Source of the DNA: Bimastos eiseni
Taxonomy: Eukaryota > Annelida > Clitellata > Crassiclitellata > Lumbricidae
Length of the DNA stretch: 64,000 bases
Assembly: GCA_959347315.1 (NCBI GenBank)
Contig: OY365815.1
Span: 19,512,303 to 19,576,302, forward strand
Direction of reading: 5' to 3'
The notes below the pieces were generated by a model, which searched no databases, was not told where the DNA came from, and saw only the letters and a list, made by a program, of their open reading frames with translations. Both the position numbers and the translations under genes were made by a program. The stretch's first letter is position 1. Every line of letters begins with the position of its first letter. Shown here piece by piece: positions 1 to 13,700 of the stretch.

Positions 1-1405
1 CGTTGACATGAATCTTGCAGCAAGTTAAAGCCAAAATTAATTTGGCATCCAGCCCATCCGCTATTGCAATGACCATGTTACAACCTCATGATGATGGAAA
101 AAATTAATTTGCATGCAATTTCACTGTATATTATACTAAATGAAAATAGTGTACACTATAAAAGCGTCTTGCATATCTTATTTCTATGGAGTTATTATAA
201 TAAGATGACTTTTGTTAAGATAACTTGTGCCACCGATTCTTCAAATTTCTGGAGGGCAAAATTCAAAAGGTGGGGGACCAAAAAAATATTTTTGCGCTCG
301 CGCAATATCTTTCTAATTACGCCACTTTTTAAAACCCTGTTACACCTCTGCTAAGTATTGACAATGAATCGACATTGAACTGATATTTGCGTACCAAAAT
401 ATCGTCGTTCAGTCTAACTTATTCTAGTTATTATGTGGCAATTATGGAACTTAGCAGAATCATATATGTGGAGGATGTTCTTAAAGTGTGATTGGCAGCT
501 ATATCAGACGAACATATATACTTTTGTACCTTATACTGTAAGGTGCATTTTGAACTGTTTGTCTTGGTTTGCATCAATTGCTTGTATAGTAATGCATGGA
601 AAAGTGATTCAGTACAAAGTCATTGCTCGATGCAGGAACAGCATGAAATCCCAACAATACAATTAGGTCTTCGTTATTATTATGAATTTAATTTTTGCAC
701 TTTTGATGCGTATTTTCACCTGCTTTTATTTGAATAATGACAGCAATAAACGTCCAATAACTGAAAGATAGGCCTATGAACTTAAAATTTGTGAAGTCTG
801 AGAATGAGAAATTTGTCTCGGACTGAATGGACATGATATCTAACTGCTCTGAGCTATAAAATGTAAAGATAACTAAGGCTATGCGATGAATATACAAATG
901 TAAAATATTTAAGCACAGTTGTCACATGTTTCTATTTGAATGTATTGGTTATGTCTTTAGACAAAGAGCTATGAGCTATGTTCAGCAGGCCTTATTGATA
1001 CCAGTAGTACGGGGTTGCAATAGTCTATGCCAGGCGAGTACTGGGCAAGAATTGACTTCGGCTATTGATTAGAATTCTCTATTGAATACACGTGGTAACT
1101 GCCTATGATCATATTAAACTTTGTACATAATTCAACTGTGGTTAATGAATCAATCTTTGGATTATCCTGTCTGCTTGTACATATGATGAACATGGATATA
1201 ATAAGATAAATCAATTTTTCAACAAATGTTTCGTTTATTGATGGCGAAACAGCGTTTTATACCTGCCATTGTTATAATTTCCTATGCTTAGGTGTTGTAA
1301 AATCACACAGTTATTATACTTTATGGGCCATGTTGATCGTATGACACCGCCATCGCCATCTAGCAAACTGTTAGTTATCATTAGCCACATATTACAGCCA
1401 AGTGA

Positions 1406-1443
1406 GCCCACCATGTATATCTTACGCCATGGCCATGGTGGGC
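1406..1443. repeat. Short inverted repeat sharing a motif with 50.8 kb
   Basis: Perfect 10-bp arms (gcccaccatg and its complement) enclose 18 bases. The segment atgtatatcttacgccatg inside it is found again at about 50.81 kb in another hairpin, so both are probably pieces of one dispersed element. Confidence 0.45.
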
Positions 1444-2059
1444 GAAGGCATTAAAGGGCGAAGGGGGCTCTAGGCTAGCTAGCATCCCAGGGTACTCTGA
1501 ACTAGGGGCGGGAACTATAGGTACGCTAGGCTAAAGGCAGGAACGGTCACCAGAGCAAACTTCGTTCCCGGAAATGACAATGCCGTACGTTTCGTCATAA
1601 TATGAAAAGCAAAATCTCGATGACATAATGTGGTGTTTTGAGAAAAACAGGGATCTGACCATTGTCAACGGAATTTCGGGATAAAATGCAGTCTTATAGA
1701 TAGCCAACCATTTTTTTATATTATTTTCTTGAATGTCTCTGTTCTTCGACCAGTTATGTGCAATTATTTGAGCGGACTCTTATTTGAACGGACTAGAGCA
1801 TTCTCTACTTTGCTTGAAATTCCCCCCTTTAATTGTATTCAGCGATCTTATAGGCCGTAATGGAACCTATTTAATTTTGGCTATCTACGTCTGTGACCCT
1901 CTCCCCATCCAAGGAGGAGTACGTGATTTCTGATGCTTTTCAAAAAATAGACTTCGTTGTTTGAAACCAGAGCAGCACTGTGACTTTCACTCTTAACCTA
2001 CAACGGTCTTCCGATTGGATCCACCGTTGCGCTTTAATAAATATACCTCCAAGCCTAGG

Positions 2060-2240
2060 GACAGATTATGTTGCGTGACGGGAGGTGATGATGGAAGAAC
2101 CGAGAAGGCACGAAATTCAGAAGGAAGGTCGTTCCAGAGACGAGGTGCGGCGTTTCATATGGCGCGATTCTGACAGGCAGGCGGCTACTTTCGTTCAGTC
2201 CGCGATGTATTAGGGCCCCAGCCTGTGTATACGTAAGACT
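2060..2240. repeat. Probable dispersed repeat fragment
   Basis: Contains a 'gttccagaga' type segment and surrounding text resembling blocks at 15.7-16.05 kb and 59.5-60.1 kb. Similarity was judged by eye only. Confidence 0.3.
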
Positions 2241-3295
2241 TTAATTACTCCACAGTTTCAACTCGATATCCGAGAAACTGTCAACTCGAACGGCCTACTC
2301 CAGAACTTCTAATGTTTACTCACATATATTATGATCTTTGATTCAATGTGTAAAGAAGTTAAGAAGCCCTAAGTTATGTTTCTAACAGATTTAGTATTTG
2401 CAAATGTTCACTATGAAATGAACGTCATTCTATAAAGAGATTGATCAAAAATACTGTCAAGGATTACATTTTTATAAAAATTTTCAGTGAAAATTAGTAA
2501 CAATTTTGTATATTCCTATTATAATCCCCTATTAAATTATTATTCAAATTAGTGTACTTTTGTGGTGCTTGCAGAAAACTCAATTAAACACAAATTTTAG
2601 ATTTACACCTATTTTAAGGAATGATGAACAGTAATTTAAGGTTCACATTGAGAAGAATTTCACGTAATCAGATCCCCGCACATCCAACTGAATGGGTTTT
2701 TTTGCTGGGATTTGTGGTTAGAATTCCCTGTGATTAGCGTAGCGTCCCACCGCTGGACAGATTAGTTGCGCTTTTGTCAGATATAATTCAAGTTAAAATT
2801 TGAATTCAATTGGAATTATTTTAAAGTGATTAATTGATCTATATTATAAGAATTTTGCCTATTGATGGATTTTAGGACAGCGGTGACACCTAACAGTGGT
2901 TAAGTATAATGCGTCTTAATTGTTCACGGCGTTTGTTCTCGCTGACCGTCCCAGTGGTTGTTATTTGTCAATCGAATCGCACTGAAGATTTAGATTCAAA
3001 TTCTTAATTTATGTTGCATTATTTGAACAAATAAACTCCTACTTATTACATGTTATATTATTTAAATTCCAGCCAAAAGCCCATTGGACATGTATATCCT
3101 GGACATACTAAGCTGTATTAAGCTAGATGTAGGCCTATTTGTTGTTACAAGAACACACATGGCAGGATTTCTCTTGAATAGTGGGATACCCTGTCAAAAG
3201 AACTGTAGTGGCAAGTGCCTGTACACACTCTTGCTGTATATGCAGATGTAAATCATTAGAAACCTTAGTTGTTTTGGTTCTGTGTCTATAGCCCG

Positions 3296-3562
3296 AAGGT
3301 TCGAGAGTCCGAAGATTGCATGATGTTCGGTCGATAGGTGATGATATTGCGGTTTTAATGGAAGCTAGTTGATGTAAAGAATTATGCTTGGCTGGAAGCT
3401 GGATTGCATCATTTTCTTCATTCATCCAGCTTCCATTTAGGCATGATTCTTTTCATATCAATCCAGTTCCCAGTTTTACACATTCTTTTCATCAATTAAT
3501 TTAGCTTATATTTAAATTAACGTCGGGGTATAGAATCTTCGGACTATCGAACCCTCGAACTA
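3296..3562. repeat. Inverted repeat pair of the 'ttcggactatcgaa' type
   Basis: A segment near 3296-3320 (cgaaggttcgagagtccgaa) is the near-complement of 3534-3560. The right arm continues as about three degenerate 16-mers of the form 'tcggactatcgaaccc'. It may be a small foldback element. Confidence 0.4.
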
Positions 3563-4593
3563 TTGAACCTTTGGACTATCGAGCGGACACCGTTGTTTTT
3601 ACCTCGTAAATGCTGCTTGATCTGAAACAGTGACTTAGTCAGAAAATGCGATGATACGTTTCGACATACAGGTTCCTGCAAGTCATCTTTTTGAGGGGTA
3701 AAGAGTTTACAATTATGATGTCAACGCTGCAGGAAACAGCAACTGGACTAAAGGAAGTCTAGACAAGTGATGCATGTGCTGTTTATAGCAATTCAAACCT
3801 CTATCCATTATGTACCCTGTTTACATTTGAGTGCTTCATGCTTTCATAATTTATTATTAGTTGTCAAATCATGCAATTTGTATATGGAATCTTGTTGTCT
3901 TGAAGACCATTCGAGGGTTATGTTTCACTTGCACCACGTAGCAACTCACCTATCCAGTGACTTTGCTACAGACACAAGCAATACATTGTGTCTGTGCACT
4001 GTTGATCGGAAGCTCAGACAGTGAGAGAGAAGTGGATGCCCACCATTATGTGCCAAGGCTAACAAGTGTTATGTGTACCCATGACTACCTCGTCCCGTCC
4101 ATCACGTATATGCTACAGGAAAGCTACACTAGTTGGCCATCATTATGAAATGAGAGCCATTGAAGTCATCACTACTGTTGCTTAACAAAGAGAAAAGGAG
4201 GACGAATGGAGGTGTCAGTGGAATTTAGTATTTCGGAGGCCATGGAAGATAACAGTTTTGAGTATATAAATTAAACATTAATGCCATGGGTCTACAAGAA
4301 ATATAAACCGAAGTGAGGAATTAATTTGATTGCGCATTTGACTCTCTGTGGAATACATTCTCTGACTGGTTTAAATGTAAATGTTTAGAACAGCAAGTGA
4401 GGTGCTTTGATGATGCTATGTCAATGATCTTGATGTCTGCTTCATACATGGTGTTTATTTGGTGCCTGTGAATGGTTCATCCTAGTAGCAGTACCTTATA
4501 AATGTTTCAATAAAATGCAGTATTGCTGATTCTGTTTGCTTTGTTCCTTTTTGCTTCCACTGTCTCTGAAGTTCTTCATTGTTTTGGTATCAG

Positions 4594-4730
4594 GAGAGCC
4601 ACGGCTAGTCACTTTGGAGGAGCCACAGCAGCATGGCCAGCGCTTTCGATACAAGTGTGAAGGACGATCTGCGGGAAGTATTCAAGGCGAAAACAGTAAA
4701 GCGGAGCGAAAGTCTGTTCCAGCAGTCCAG
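4594..4730 (+). CDS. Rel exon a (first visible)
   Basis: Encodes EPRLVTLEE through VPAVQ, including the DNA-contact loop [14 protein letters not shown]. Begins two bases into a split codon after ...tatcag; donor gtgaat. In most family members the loop reads GSIPGE; here it is GSIQGE. Confidence 0.93.
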
Positions 4731-7700
4731 GTGAATAGCAAATCCTACAGGATTTAATTAACACTCTCAGTTGGGGAATCATGTGCTTGGATTTTTTTAT
4801 CAAAGATTAATTATATTTGGTCATAATCATTAAACTAAAGCTCTTGGCATAATTTGATGGCATTTTAAAGCAGGTTCGCAATGAATATCACAATCTGACC
4901 TTACGTACAAGTTACCTAGCTCAAGATTTATTTATCAATTTTAGTTGATGCAGCAATGTTTGATAATTATGGATCCTTTTCATAAGGCAGCAACATACTA
5001 TTTGCCACTGTTATATCTACAGTCTCTGTTGCTCTTGTTGGTTATATTGTAAGTATTCCTTAATGTTGTTGCTAATAATGTCTGTTAGTGTTGCTGTAAT
5101 TGTCGCCTATTTGTTTTACTGAACATTATCAATTACCTTCGTAGACATTATTACCTTTGATATCTTTGCTTTATTACACTTGATTGTGCTGTACCTCTTA
5201 TTTCTGTTTCTAGTAGTTCACAGTCTTTTAGTCTATTAAGTACTACAGTTTTACTGTTTACTTTTATAGATACTAGGTTACAATGGTCCTGGGGCAATCG
5301 TTGTTGTATCCTGTGTCAGTAAAGATCACCCATATGCACCGCATCCTCACAGTCTGGTTGGAAATGATTGTAAGGACGGGGTCTGCACAATTAGACTAAG
5401 AAGCGGACAAACAACTATACAGTATGTTACTTACTTGTTCGCATATTTATGTTGCTCACTCACATATATCTAATTATGATGCTTGTGCATTAAAGAATAG
5501 TGGATCTGTGACAGATCTGTTTTTAATGAGAAATTTTAAGTAGTGCTACTTTAAAAACTTATTGGTAGCACTCTCTGCATTAGCCTTTAGAACGGATGTT
5601 AAATGTCATTCAGGGCAGAAATTTTGTCAGTAAATAAAGCACAATGAATCATCAACTATTAGAGTCACCATTGGACACATCTAAGCCAAATGAACAAATT
5701 TCGATAGAGTACAATTGACAGATAGCATCGTGTTCAGAGTCTCTGGACCAAGCAGGCCATGTAATTAATGTGGAGCATCAAAAGAAGGGTGTCAGCATCT
5801 GTGGCACGCGATAACGCCACCACCAAGCGGTTCCTCATTGGTTGTCGATGATGCATATCTAGCTATCTCTCAAGCTATTGAGTGCTTGTTGAACAGATAC
5901 TCATTGTCTCCTGGTCTAGATTGAAATACTACAATGAGTAACCATCAATATCAGTCAGAGAGGCCCTTGAAGAGGCGCTATATAAATTATCGAAATGAAT
6001 AAATGAATGAATATCACTCTGAAAACCCATGATGCTTTTACTCTGGTGGAAGTTGTTGAAAATGGCATATGACTGTATGTATCAGGCTATTTATATAGCA
6101 CCTTATTGGAACCTCTCAAAGGCACTAAACGTAGCTACCCAACAGATCTAAACAAATGCGATTTTAGTAATTTAACGTAAATCCGAAATCGCACGTAGGT
6201 AGCCACCACGTTCGGCGTTTACACGCAGAGCGCCACACTTCATCCCTCTACGGAGGTTACACATTGTGTAGATGTTCTAAAAAATTCAGTTGCATTATGT
6301 TGTAATCATTGTTACAATAATTATTATATATAAATATGAAATGAGGCAATGCGAACACCTACTTTGTACCTGTGTAACAAGAGAAATCCGTCTGTCAGCA
6401 TTAACCCTTCATGTAATCATCAGAATTGTAAAGACCAACTGAGGAATTTATATATATAAGTGATGAGTGAGCACTTGTGTTAAAGTAATAAAGTAACTCA
6501 ACCAGTTGCCTCAGTATATACTGTTGTTAGTGGTTTCACAATATACAGTTGAACTTTTTGTTGCTTTTGAAGACTTTCCAACATTGGAATTCAGTGCTGT
6601 AGGAGGCAAGATGTTGCAAAGAATTTAGAGCAACGACAGAAATTACGGGTGGATCCGTTTGGAAGTAAGATTTAATGCTCTTCTTATTTGGATTAAATGT
6701 GATATTAAGCATCATTTTCTGCTATTGTTTTCAATGGTGTACAATGTATTGCCTGCATTTGTGGCAAAGTAATTAGAAAGATGATTTGCTACAGGGTTGA
6801 AGCTGGCACTAGCAGGGAAGGGATATGAAGCCAACAAAAACTGGGTCATTGACCTAGATTATATGTATGACTACATCCAGGACTTTTTCAGGATTAATTG
6901 GCAGTCGCGTTTGTTTTTGTTAATGAAATAGACTAATTTAACATATGGAACTTGCAATATAATATCATTGTGGCTAAATGTGCTCAATGGATGATTTTTT
7001 GACTGGGGTAGCATAAATTTAGATGAACTTTTCGGCAATTTTATAGTCACAGTGATCCTGCAGAGTACTCTGATGTCACTTTATTCATTACATAGCCAAC
7101 CACAGACATCGCCCACAATGTATGAGAAAGATGATTGGCTGACACGTTGCAGTTCACATCCCTTCCATTATTGTGGCTAGAGGTTTAAATTGTTGTAAAT
7201 TTGCATCATTAGCATAAACTGCCTTCACGCCCTTCAGCGTACTTACTTGAAGTTGCCCGTAATGTTTACATTGTAATTGTAAACTCTTCAGCTCATACTT
7301 TTTCAGATCTGACAGAAAAAATTATTTACTAGAAGATATATCACAAATTTCTGATAGGCTTTATTCTTACTGAAGAAGCTTTGCATATAAATTATTTAAG
7401 TGTCATTTATGCTTTCAATTATGAATTGATTGTTGCAATTTCAGCTGGTTATCCTCAGGGAGATATTGATCTAGGAGTAGTTCGTCTCTGCTATCAGGCC
7501 TTTCTACCTGATGCCAATAAAAGGTTTACAAGAATTGTACCGCCAATTGTCTCGAAACAGATTTTTGATAAAAGTGAGCAGTTTCATATTCTAACCTTAT
7601 GTCAAAAATATTTTCGTTTGCATTAATTTTATCAAATTTAATGACCTATAGTGCCATATTATATTAATAATATCATATTGACATTGAGCTTCAATTGCTA

Positions 7701-10700
7701 TACATAAATTGTGGATGAGAGTCATTATAGTGTAGAAATGCATGGTCATAATGTGGCACAGTGGCCGATCGGTTAGAGCGGTCAGCCCGTAACGTTCAGT
7801 GTGTGCTGAGCGAGCAGGTTCGACCCTTGTCCGGGAGTCACCGTGTAAGGACCTTGAGCAAGTACTTTGCGCACAATTGCTCTGCAGTACAACTGCAATT
7901 GCGCCGTTGAGGCGTGTGTGTGCACCTCTGAGCAAAAATGTCAGAAGAAGGGCGGTATCAGATTTCGGTAATAATAATAATAATCATGAACAGAGTTTGC
8001 TTGATCTGTTTTTTAATAATTATTTGACATTTACTCTATGAATTTCATACTCGTTTAGTGTAGGCTTTCAGTTGTTTTGATTTAATGGCAAAAATTTCTT
8101 CAAAAACCAATATCTGCTGTACAGCTTTTTGAAATAAAGTGAATGCTTTATTTTGGGTAGACATAAATTGGTGAGTAAGACGATGTTTGTGCAAGATTTT
8201 TTGCATTCTTGAGAATTCCTGATCACACTATGCATAGTATATGACAGAACTATGCAATATGTCTTGTATAGCTGTTGCAGTCTGACATATTTTCAATTAT
8301 TTGGCATTTCTTTCTGATGCATACAAAGAGTTGTTTACTATTTTTTTCCAGTTCTTTTAGTATGTTAATGACTATACTTTGTTGTATAATTTGACTTGTT
8401 TTAGAAACTATTCGTGAGCTTATTATTTGTCGTCTAAGTGCTACGTCCGGTTCAGTTGTGGGCGGTGAAGAAGTTTTTCTGTTGTGTGAAAAAGTCAACA
8501 AAGGTGCGTAATAGTGATCTGGAAATCACCGAGTTGCTTTCAAATCAAATTAATCATCTGATTGAATTTAAATTTGTTTGAATGGCCCAAAATGAGGGAC
8601 TTTGAGCAATAAAATGTGACTGAACACTACAAGATGTCTGTTTAAGGAATAAGTCCTTCTTAAGACCATGAGAATACAAGATAAAGCACTGGAAAGAAGC
8701 TGGTTGCCTTCCAACAATGATATATGAGGAGAGTCATGTGGATCTCTCACTCTGTGCAAAAAACTAATGCAAAGACAAAGAAAAAAAATAATGCAGACCA
8801 ATACAAGGAGACTGAATGCTTAGCCAGTTTGCACACTCATAATTATGACAAAACCACAATAAAACACTTCAAGTCATGATGTTCGCATCCGAGGCATGTG
8901 AGGACCTGGAAGAGACGTGTTCGATGCCGTTCGTAGTCTCACTTGTGTATTTGAGTATAAGTCTTGGAAGTTCTCATTGCTACACTGAGGTCATGTTAGG
9001 GAGACCAGCTCATCCAAAGGGGTGGGATGCTAGACATAGCCGTGGATGACTTCAGGCTATGCACAACTTGGAGATGAGCTCAGACTGCAATTATTCTTGG
9101 CAGAGCTTTAATACTGACTTAGAGAAAATGGACAATGCCTTGCCTGATGCTGGAGCAAGATGTGGAATGCCGGGGCGATCGCATCATCAGGTAAACCGAG
9201 CCAAATGTAATTGGGATCACCCGACCACAGAGCAATCTTTTACTACCTTACGAGATTCATTGATGATAAAAGTTTTGTTTCAGATGACATTCAAGTAAGA
9301 TTTTATGAAGAGAATGAAGATGGCATTGCGTGGGAAGGCTACGGCGAGTTCACACCACAGGATGTTCATAGACAGGTATAGGAAATGTAAACCAATTTCT
9401 GATTTATAAATGCATCACACCTTGTCACGTTGTGCTGTCAGTTCTTGGAACGACAAAACTTCTCCATTGCTTTCTACTTGAAGTCGCATCTCTTGATTCC
9501 TCCAGGTTCGTTCCGGTTCTTTCATGTATCTCGTCCATGCATTTTTTCCTTGGTCGTCCCCGTTTTCGCCTTCCTTCTCCGCACGCCAACACCATTTCCT
9601 TTTCTAATCCATCTGATTGCATGACATGCATCATAAATAAATGCATCAGTTTATTTTAATCGTGGCAATAAAAGGTGTTCAAGTAAATCTATTTTCATTT
9701 GGGGTGACTTGCATTGTAGTTTGCATTGATTATGTATGGGGAATTTCTAAGAGTTTTTTAGTAATTAATTTTCCATTATTTGTTACAATGTTATAAGCAT
9801 AGCATTTGTTTGTCAGTGTATGTGATTGTTAATTTTTTTTTACACTTTTTGTTTATGGTGTTGTAAGAATAATGCGTCAGCTAACCTTTTTAACCATAAT
9901 GTAACAAAAGGCTAATGTATAAAATGTTAAACATGCAATTATTTCTGTAGGTCGCAATTGTCTTTAAGACGCCAGCCTATCGAGATCAAAGTATCACAAG
10001 TCCAGTTACGACTTTTATTCAGTTGCGCCGACAATCTGATGATGAAATGGGAGACCCAAAACCATTTATTTTTCGACCAAGGGATCCAGGTTTCTAAAAT
10101 CCTTGTCTATGTTATCACTACTTTGTACATTATGTTTAGGTAATTGTGCTCATTTATTTATCTCCTTTTCTGCCATTTGCAATTAGACATTGCTGGTGTT
10201 TGCATGGTTAGACATTGTACTAAAGCTGTAGCTGATTCGATTCTGTAATGAGTGATTATCATATGTTCTAATCGAGTCCAGTCTTGTAATATCCTTAACA
10301 CTGTGATTGAATGCACAGGCTGTGAGTCATTAGTAGTTCCAAAGTACATGTACATTTGCTCAGTTAATACTGTTTCGTTTATGGAAATAAAAAACAAACT
10401 GAGTGAAAGGTCATATGAAACCAGGAAGTTATTATTTGATTAGCTTTTTAATTTCAAAATTGCAATCAGTTGATCTTGTGGAGGGAGAAATTTAACAGTT
10501 TAGCAACAAGATTGTACCAAAAGCAGTAAAGTGTGTTATGCATGATGTTGTGAGAACTGTTATCATCAAGTGATTTTAAGGAGTTTTAGGCATTTATAGG
10601 ACAAGGAAGCAGATGTGCTTCAGAAGTAATAGTTTGAAACTGTACATGCAGCCTAACCATAAAATTTATTACAGACTTACTCCACTTTTGTTTCGACATT

Positions 10701-13700
10701 CTTTGTTTACATGTTTGCTTTCATTTAAGCTGTTTGCTCTTTCAATTCTCTTCAGATCCTGACGGAATTGAGTTCAAGAAACGTAAATTGAATGAAAGGT
10801 CGACAGTGAATTTTCTAACCGACAATTTACCGTTGTCTGTTCTGCAACATATAAAAGGTTGAATATTTTAAAATTGTTATATTATTATATTCAGCTACCC
10901 TTTCTGCTTTAAGTTGGTGCAAATGCGATATATGTTCCGTTTTGTGTAAGATCAGCATGAATTTATGAAATGGAAACACGGTTGTCATCATTATCTCCAC
11001 AATAATTTAAATGAAATCTTTAGTTTAATAATTTATTGACCATTTGTTTTCAAATTCTGAATCTTCCATTTTGTACCGAGATAGATCAATCCATCGTAAC
11101 CATTTGAGTCCGTGAAGCCAACCAGATTTTTGAGAAACCATGAGAAATGGATAAATCGGTTTTGTCACCATTGATGATTTGCGAGAGCCCTGGTTATCAT
11201 TTTTCATTTCAATAATGCATGTTTATAAATAGCTACATGCAGGTAAAGTTGGTCTCAGATTTGTTGTGGCTGGTGGCAAAGTCGTTCAATTTAGAGATCA
11301 CAACATGTCACCAACAAAAAACATGACATTGGCAGTTCAGACATATAAATCTGATGCACAGTCAGCTGAAAGAATCAAAGGAAAAAATCCTTATTCAGTT
11401 TATACAGTTTCGAAGATGATGTATAGAGCGGCCTTACGATGCAAATAGAAATCAGACATGTGTTGTGAAAAGGATGACAGATTTGCAGGAGCAAATCGGG
11501 GCATTGCTGTCAAAAACAATAATTTCTAAAATCCAGGACAGTTTCCCGCTGTTCATCATGTCTCTGCATTTGTGAATGCGGTAACTGCTGGATGGATTTC
11601 CACACCAAAAAGCAATATTGAAGATAAATTGACGATGTTTGTTTGCCTACCTAAACAATTTGCCTCTGGTTTTGAGTTATACTTTTAAAAAGTTGCACTA
11701 AAAACGCCTGGGAGCTGACTTCTGCATAGGGAATTAAGGGACAAAAGGGTCAAAACTGTTAGACTGCCAGATAAATGCTTGCATACATCTCTACTGGCGA
11801 TGGTACGAAATTCTGTTGAGAGGTAACATTTCTACAACCTTGATTTAGTATCTCTTTTGACAATTTTTGTTGTTATGAATGTAGTACACAAGAATATTGT
11901 TTTGCTTTTGCAGAGGAACCTGAACATGGGAATGGTATTGGTGTAAGACCTCGAATGAGACCTGTTAGAAAAATAAACAGTAAGATTATGTCACACTCAG
12001 GAATGAGCTTTAAATCTGCTAAATTTAGTTCAGACAGAATTTTACACAAAATCATTATCATCTACAACAACTTATGTATGCCAAATACAACATGTCGCAT
12101 GTTTTGTCATTGGTTTACATTTGACAGATGGTTTGAGTGAGTCTTAAGGAGGTGGATTTGCCTAGGGCTGAGTTGCTATGGTGTTGGCAGTTCAAATTCT
12201 TGCTACAACCACTTAATATTTCAAGATTTTGTTCTCTGGTGAAATTGGCAATGAGTGCTAGCATTTCAGCCTTAGTTACTTTTGTATGTATGTGTTTATG
12301 TGTATACTATTAAGATACTACTCTGACGGACAAGTAAAGTCTAAGGTAATCGTTAAGAAAAGACGATATTTATTGACAAAGTGATATACAACCTGAACAA
12401 CATGTGCAGAGAACGGAGAAACGACAAGACCAAGCGAGAACAGGAGCGCGGTTGGCCTCGGGCGGCACGGAACAATGAGCTTGAGCTGGTGTCAAGCAAG
12501 GCATTCGCCACAGCTTCTTAACTAGACAGCTTGAGACTAGGACCTTCGTAAATACCTAAGGCAACTGCAACGAGCTGAACACGACTTACCATGAGAAACC
12601 CGGTCCTAGCTCTGAGAGATTCCTCTAACCGCCTTCTGTTCTAGTCAATCGAACACATACATTGCTATCTCTACCCTATGTGCACTTGCAGCTCCTCCTA
12701 TGAGGCCAAGGTCCTGCAGGCGCTTATGCTAGCCGCTAATATATAGAGCGTTCACATACGACGTTACGCTAACTGTACACGCATTATAAATATCTGTAAC
12801 CTAGTCCATGCTATATCGACGACGAGTCTTAATGACTCGTGTAGTACTGTTCTATATTGGAGACATGCTACGAGTCCTCAGTACGTGCATACCATGTCCC
12901 AACAATATCAAGATAATAACATAGCTCCCACGACATGATCGGGCCAATTTTTCGAACAATGTTGTGGGAACAAATGTGTGGGGATTGTTCGAATAATCAG
13001 CATCTGTACAATTAATAGGCACCGATGTCTTAGTTTTAATGATTTAATACTACCATGTTCTGCATTGTTCTGACGCATTTATTTCAGAACTGTTAGGTAG
13101 CTTCGGTGCTCTCGTGAGGTTCTTGTAGGACACTACATAAATGTTAATATACGCACATACATACATACATACATGCATACATACATCTAATCACGTCCCA
13201 TTGTAGAAAGCAAAAATACTGAAATCAATTTATTTGTTTTTTGCACAATAATTATTGCAAAAAGAAAAGAAGCAACAGTAAAATAAATAATATGTTTCAA
13301 CATAGAGATGCAACAGAAAAAATTTCTTTACCCATGAACTTCAAGAGTATGGCAATACACAAGAGCAGTTTTTTTACCAATAATAATTGTGTATCTCTAG
13401 AGGCCACGATCTTGTTTGACAGGTGGGTGACACCCAATGAGAAGGGTAGAGAATGTGTGTGGACAAACACATAACGTGTTCTCTCTCTGTATCTCAAGCA
13501 TTTGCATATTCCTAAAAGTGTGAGGAATAATCAAGTTAGAGTTAATTGTCAAATGTTCTTCTTTGTTTCTTAGAACCAGCAGCTGGAATAGGAGCTGTTT
13601 CATCTCTTCAGTCTGTTCCTCTGCCTCAATATTCATATACCAACCTTGGCACTGACAACAGTGGCCAGCTGTACCTGTCGACCACAGATGCAAGCGTTCT

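Larger units (their letters stand above)
1..4593. other. Upstream region of the Rel gene, no recognised exon
   Basis: AT-rich non-coding sequence. I found no exon with family similarity, although the missing 5' coding exon of the Rel gene (which must end one base into a codon) could lie here. Short open frames show no codon or family signal. It holds a probable dispersed repeat near 2.06-2.24 kb, a 10-bp-arm inverted repeat at 1406-1443, and an inverted repeat pair at 3.3/3.55 kb, annotated separately. Confidence 0.6.

Noticed and set aside
4201..4270. ATG with about 22 codons just upstream of the Rel gene, considered as its first exon
   Set aside because: The usable donor (gtatat) leaves two bases of a codon, but exon a needs one; phase does not fit.
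7752..7860. tRNA-like head considered as a functional tRNA gene
   Set aside because: Only the A and B box regions fit; no clean cloverleaf or anticodon arm, and it is fused to a SINE body repeated elsewhere.
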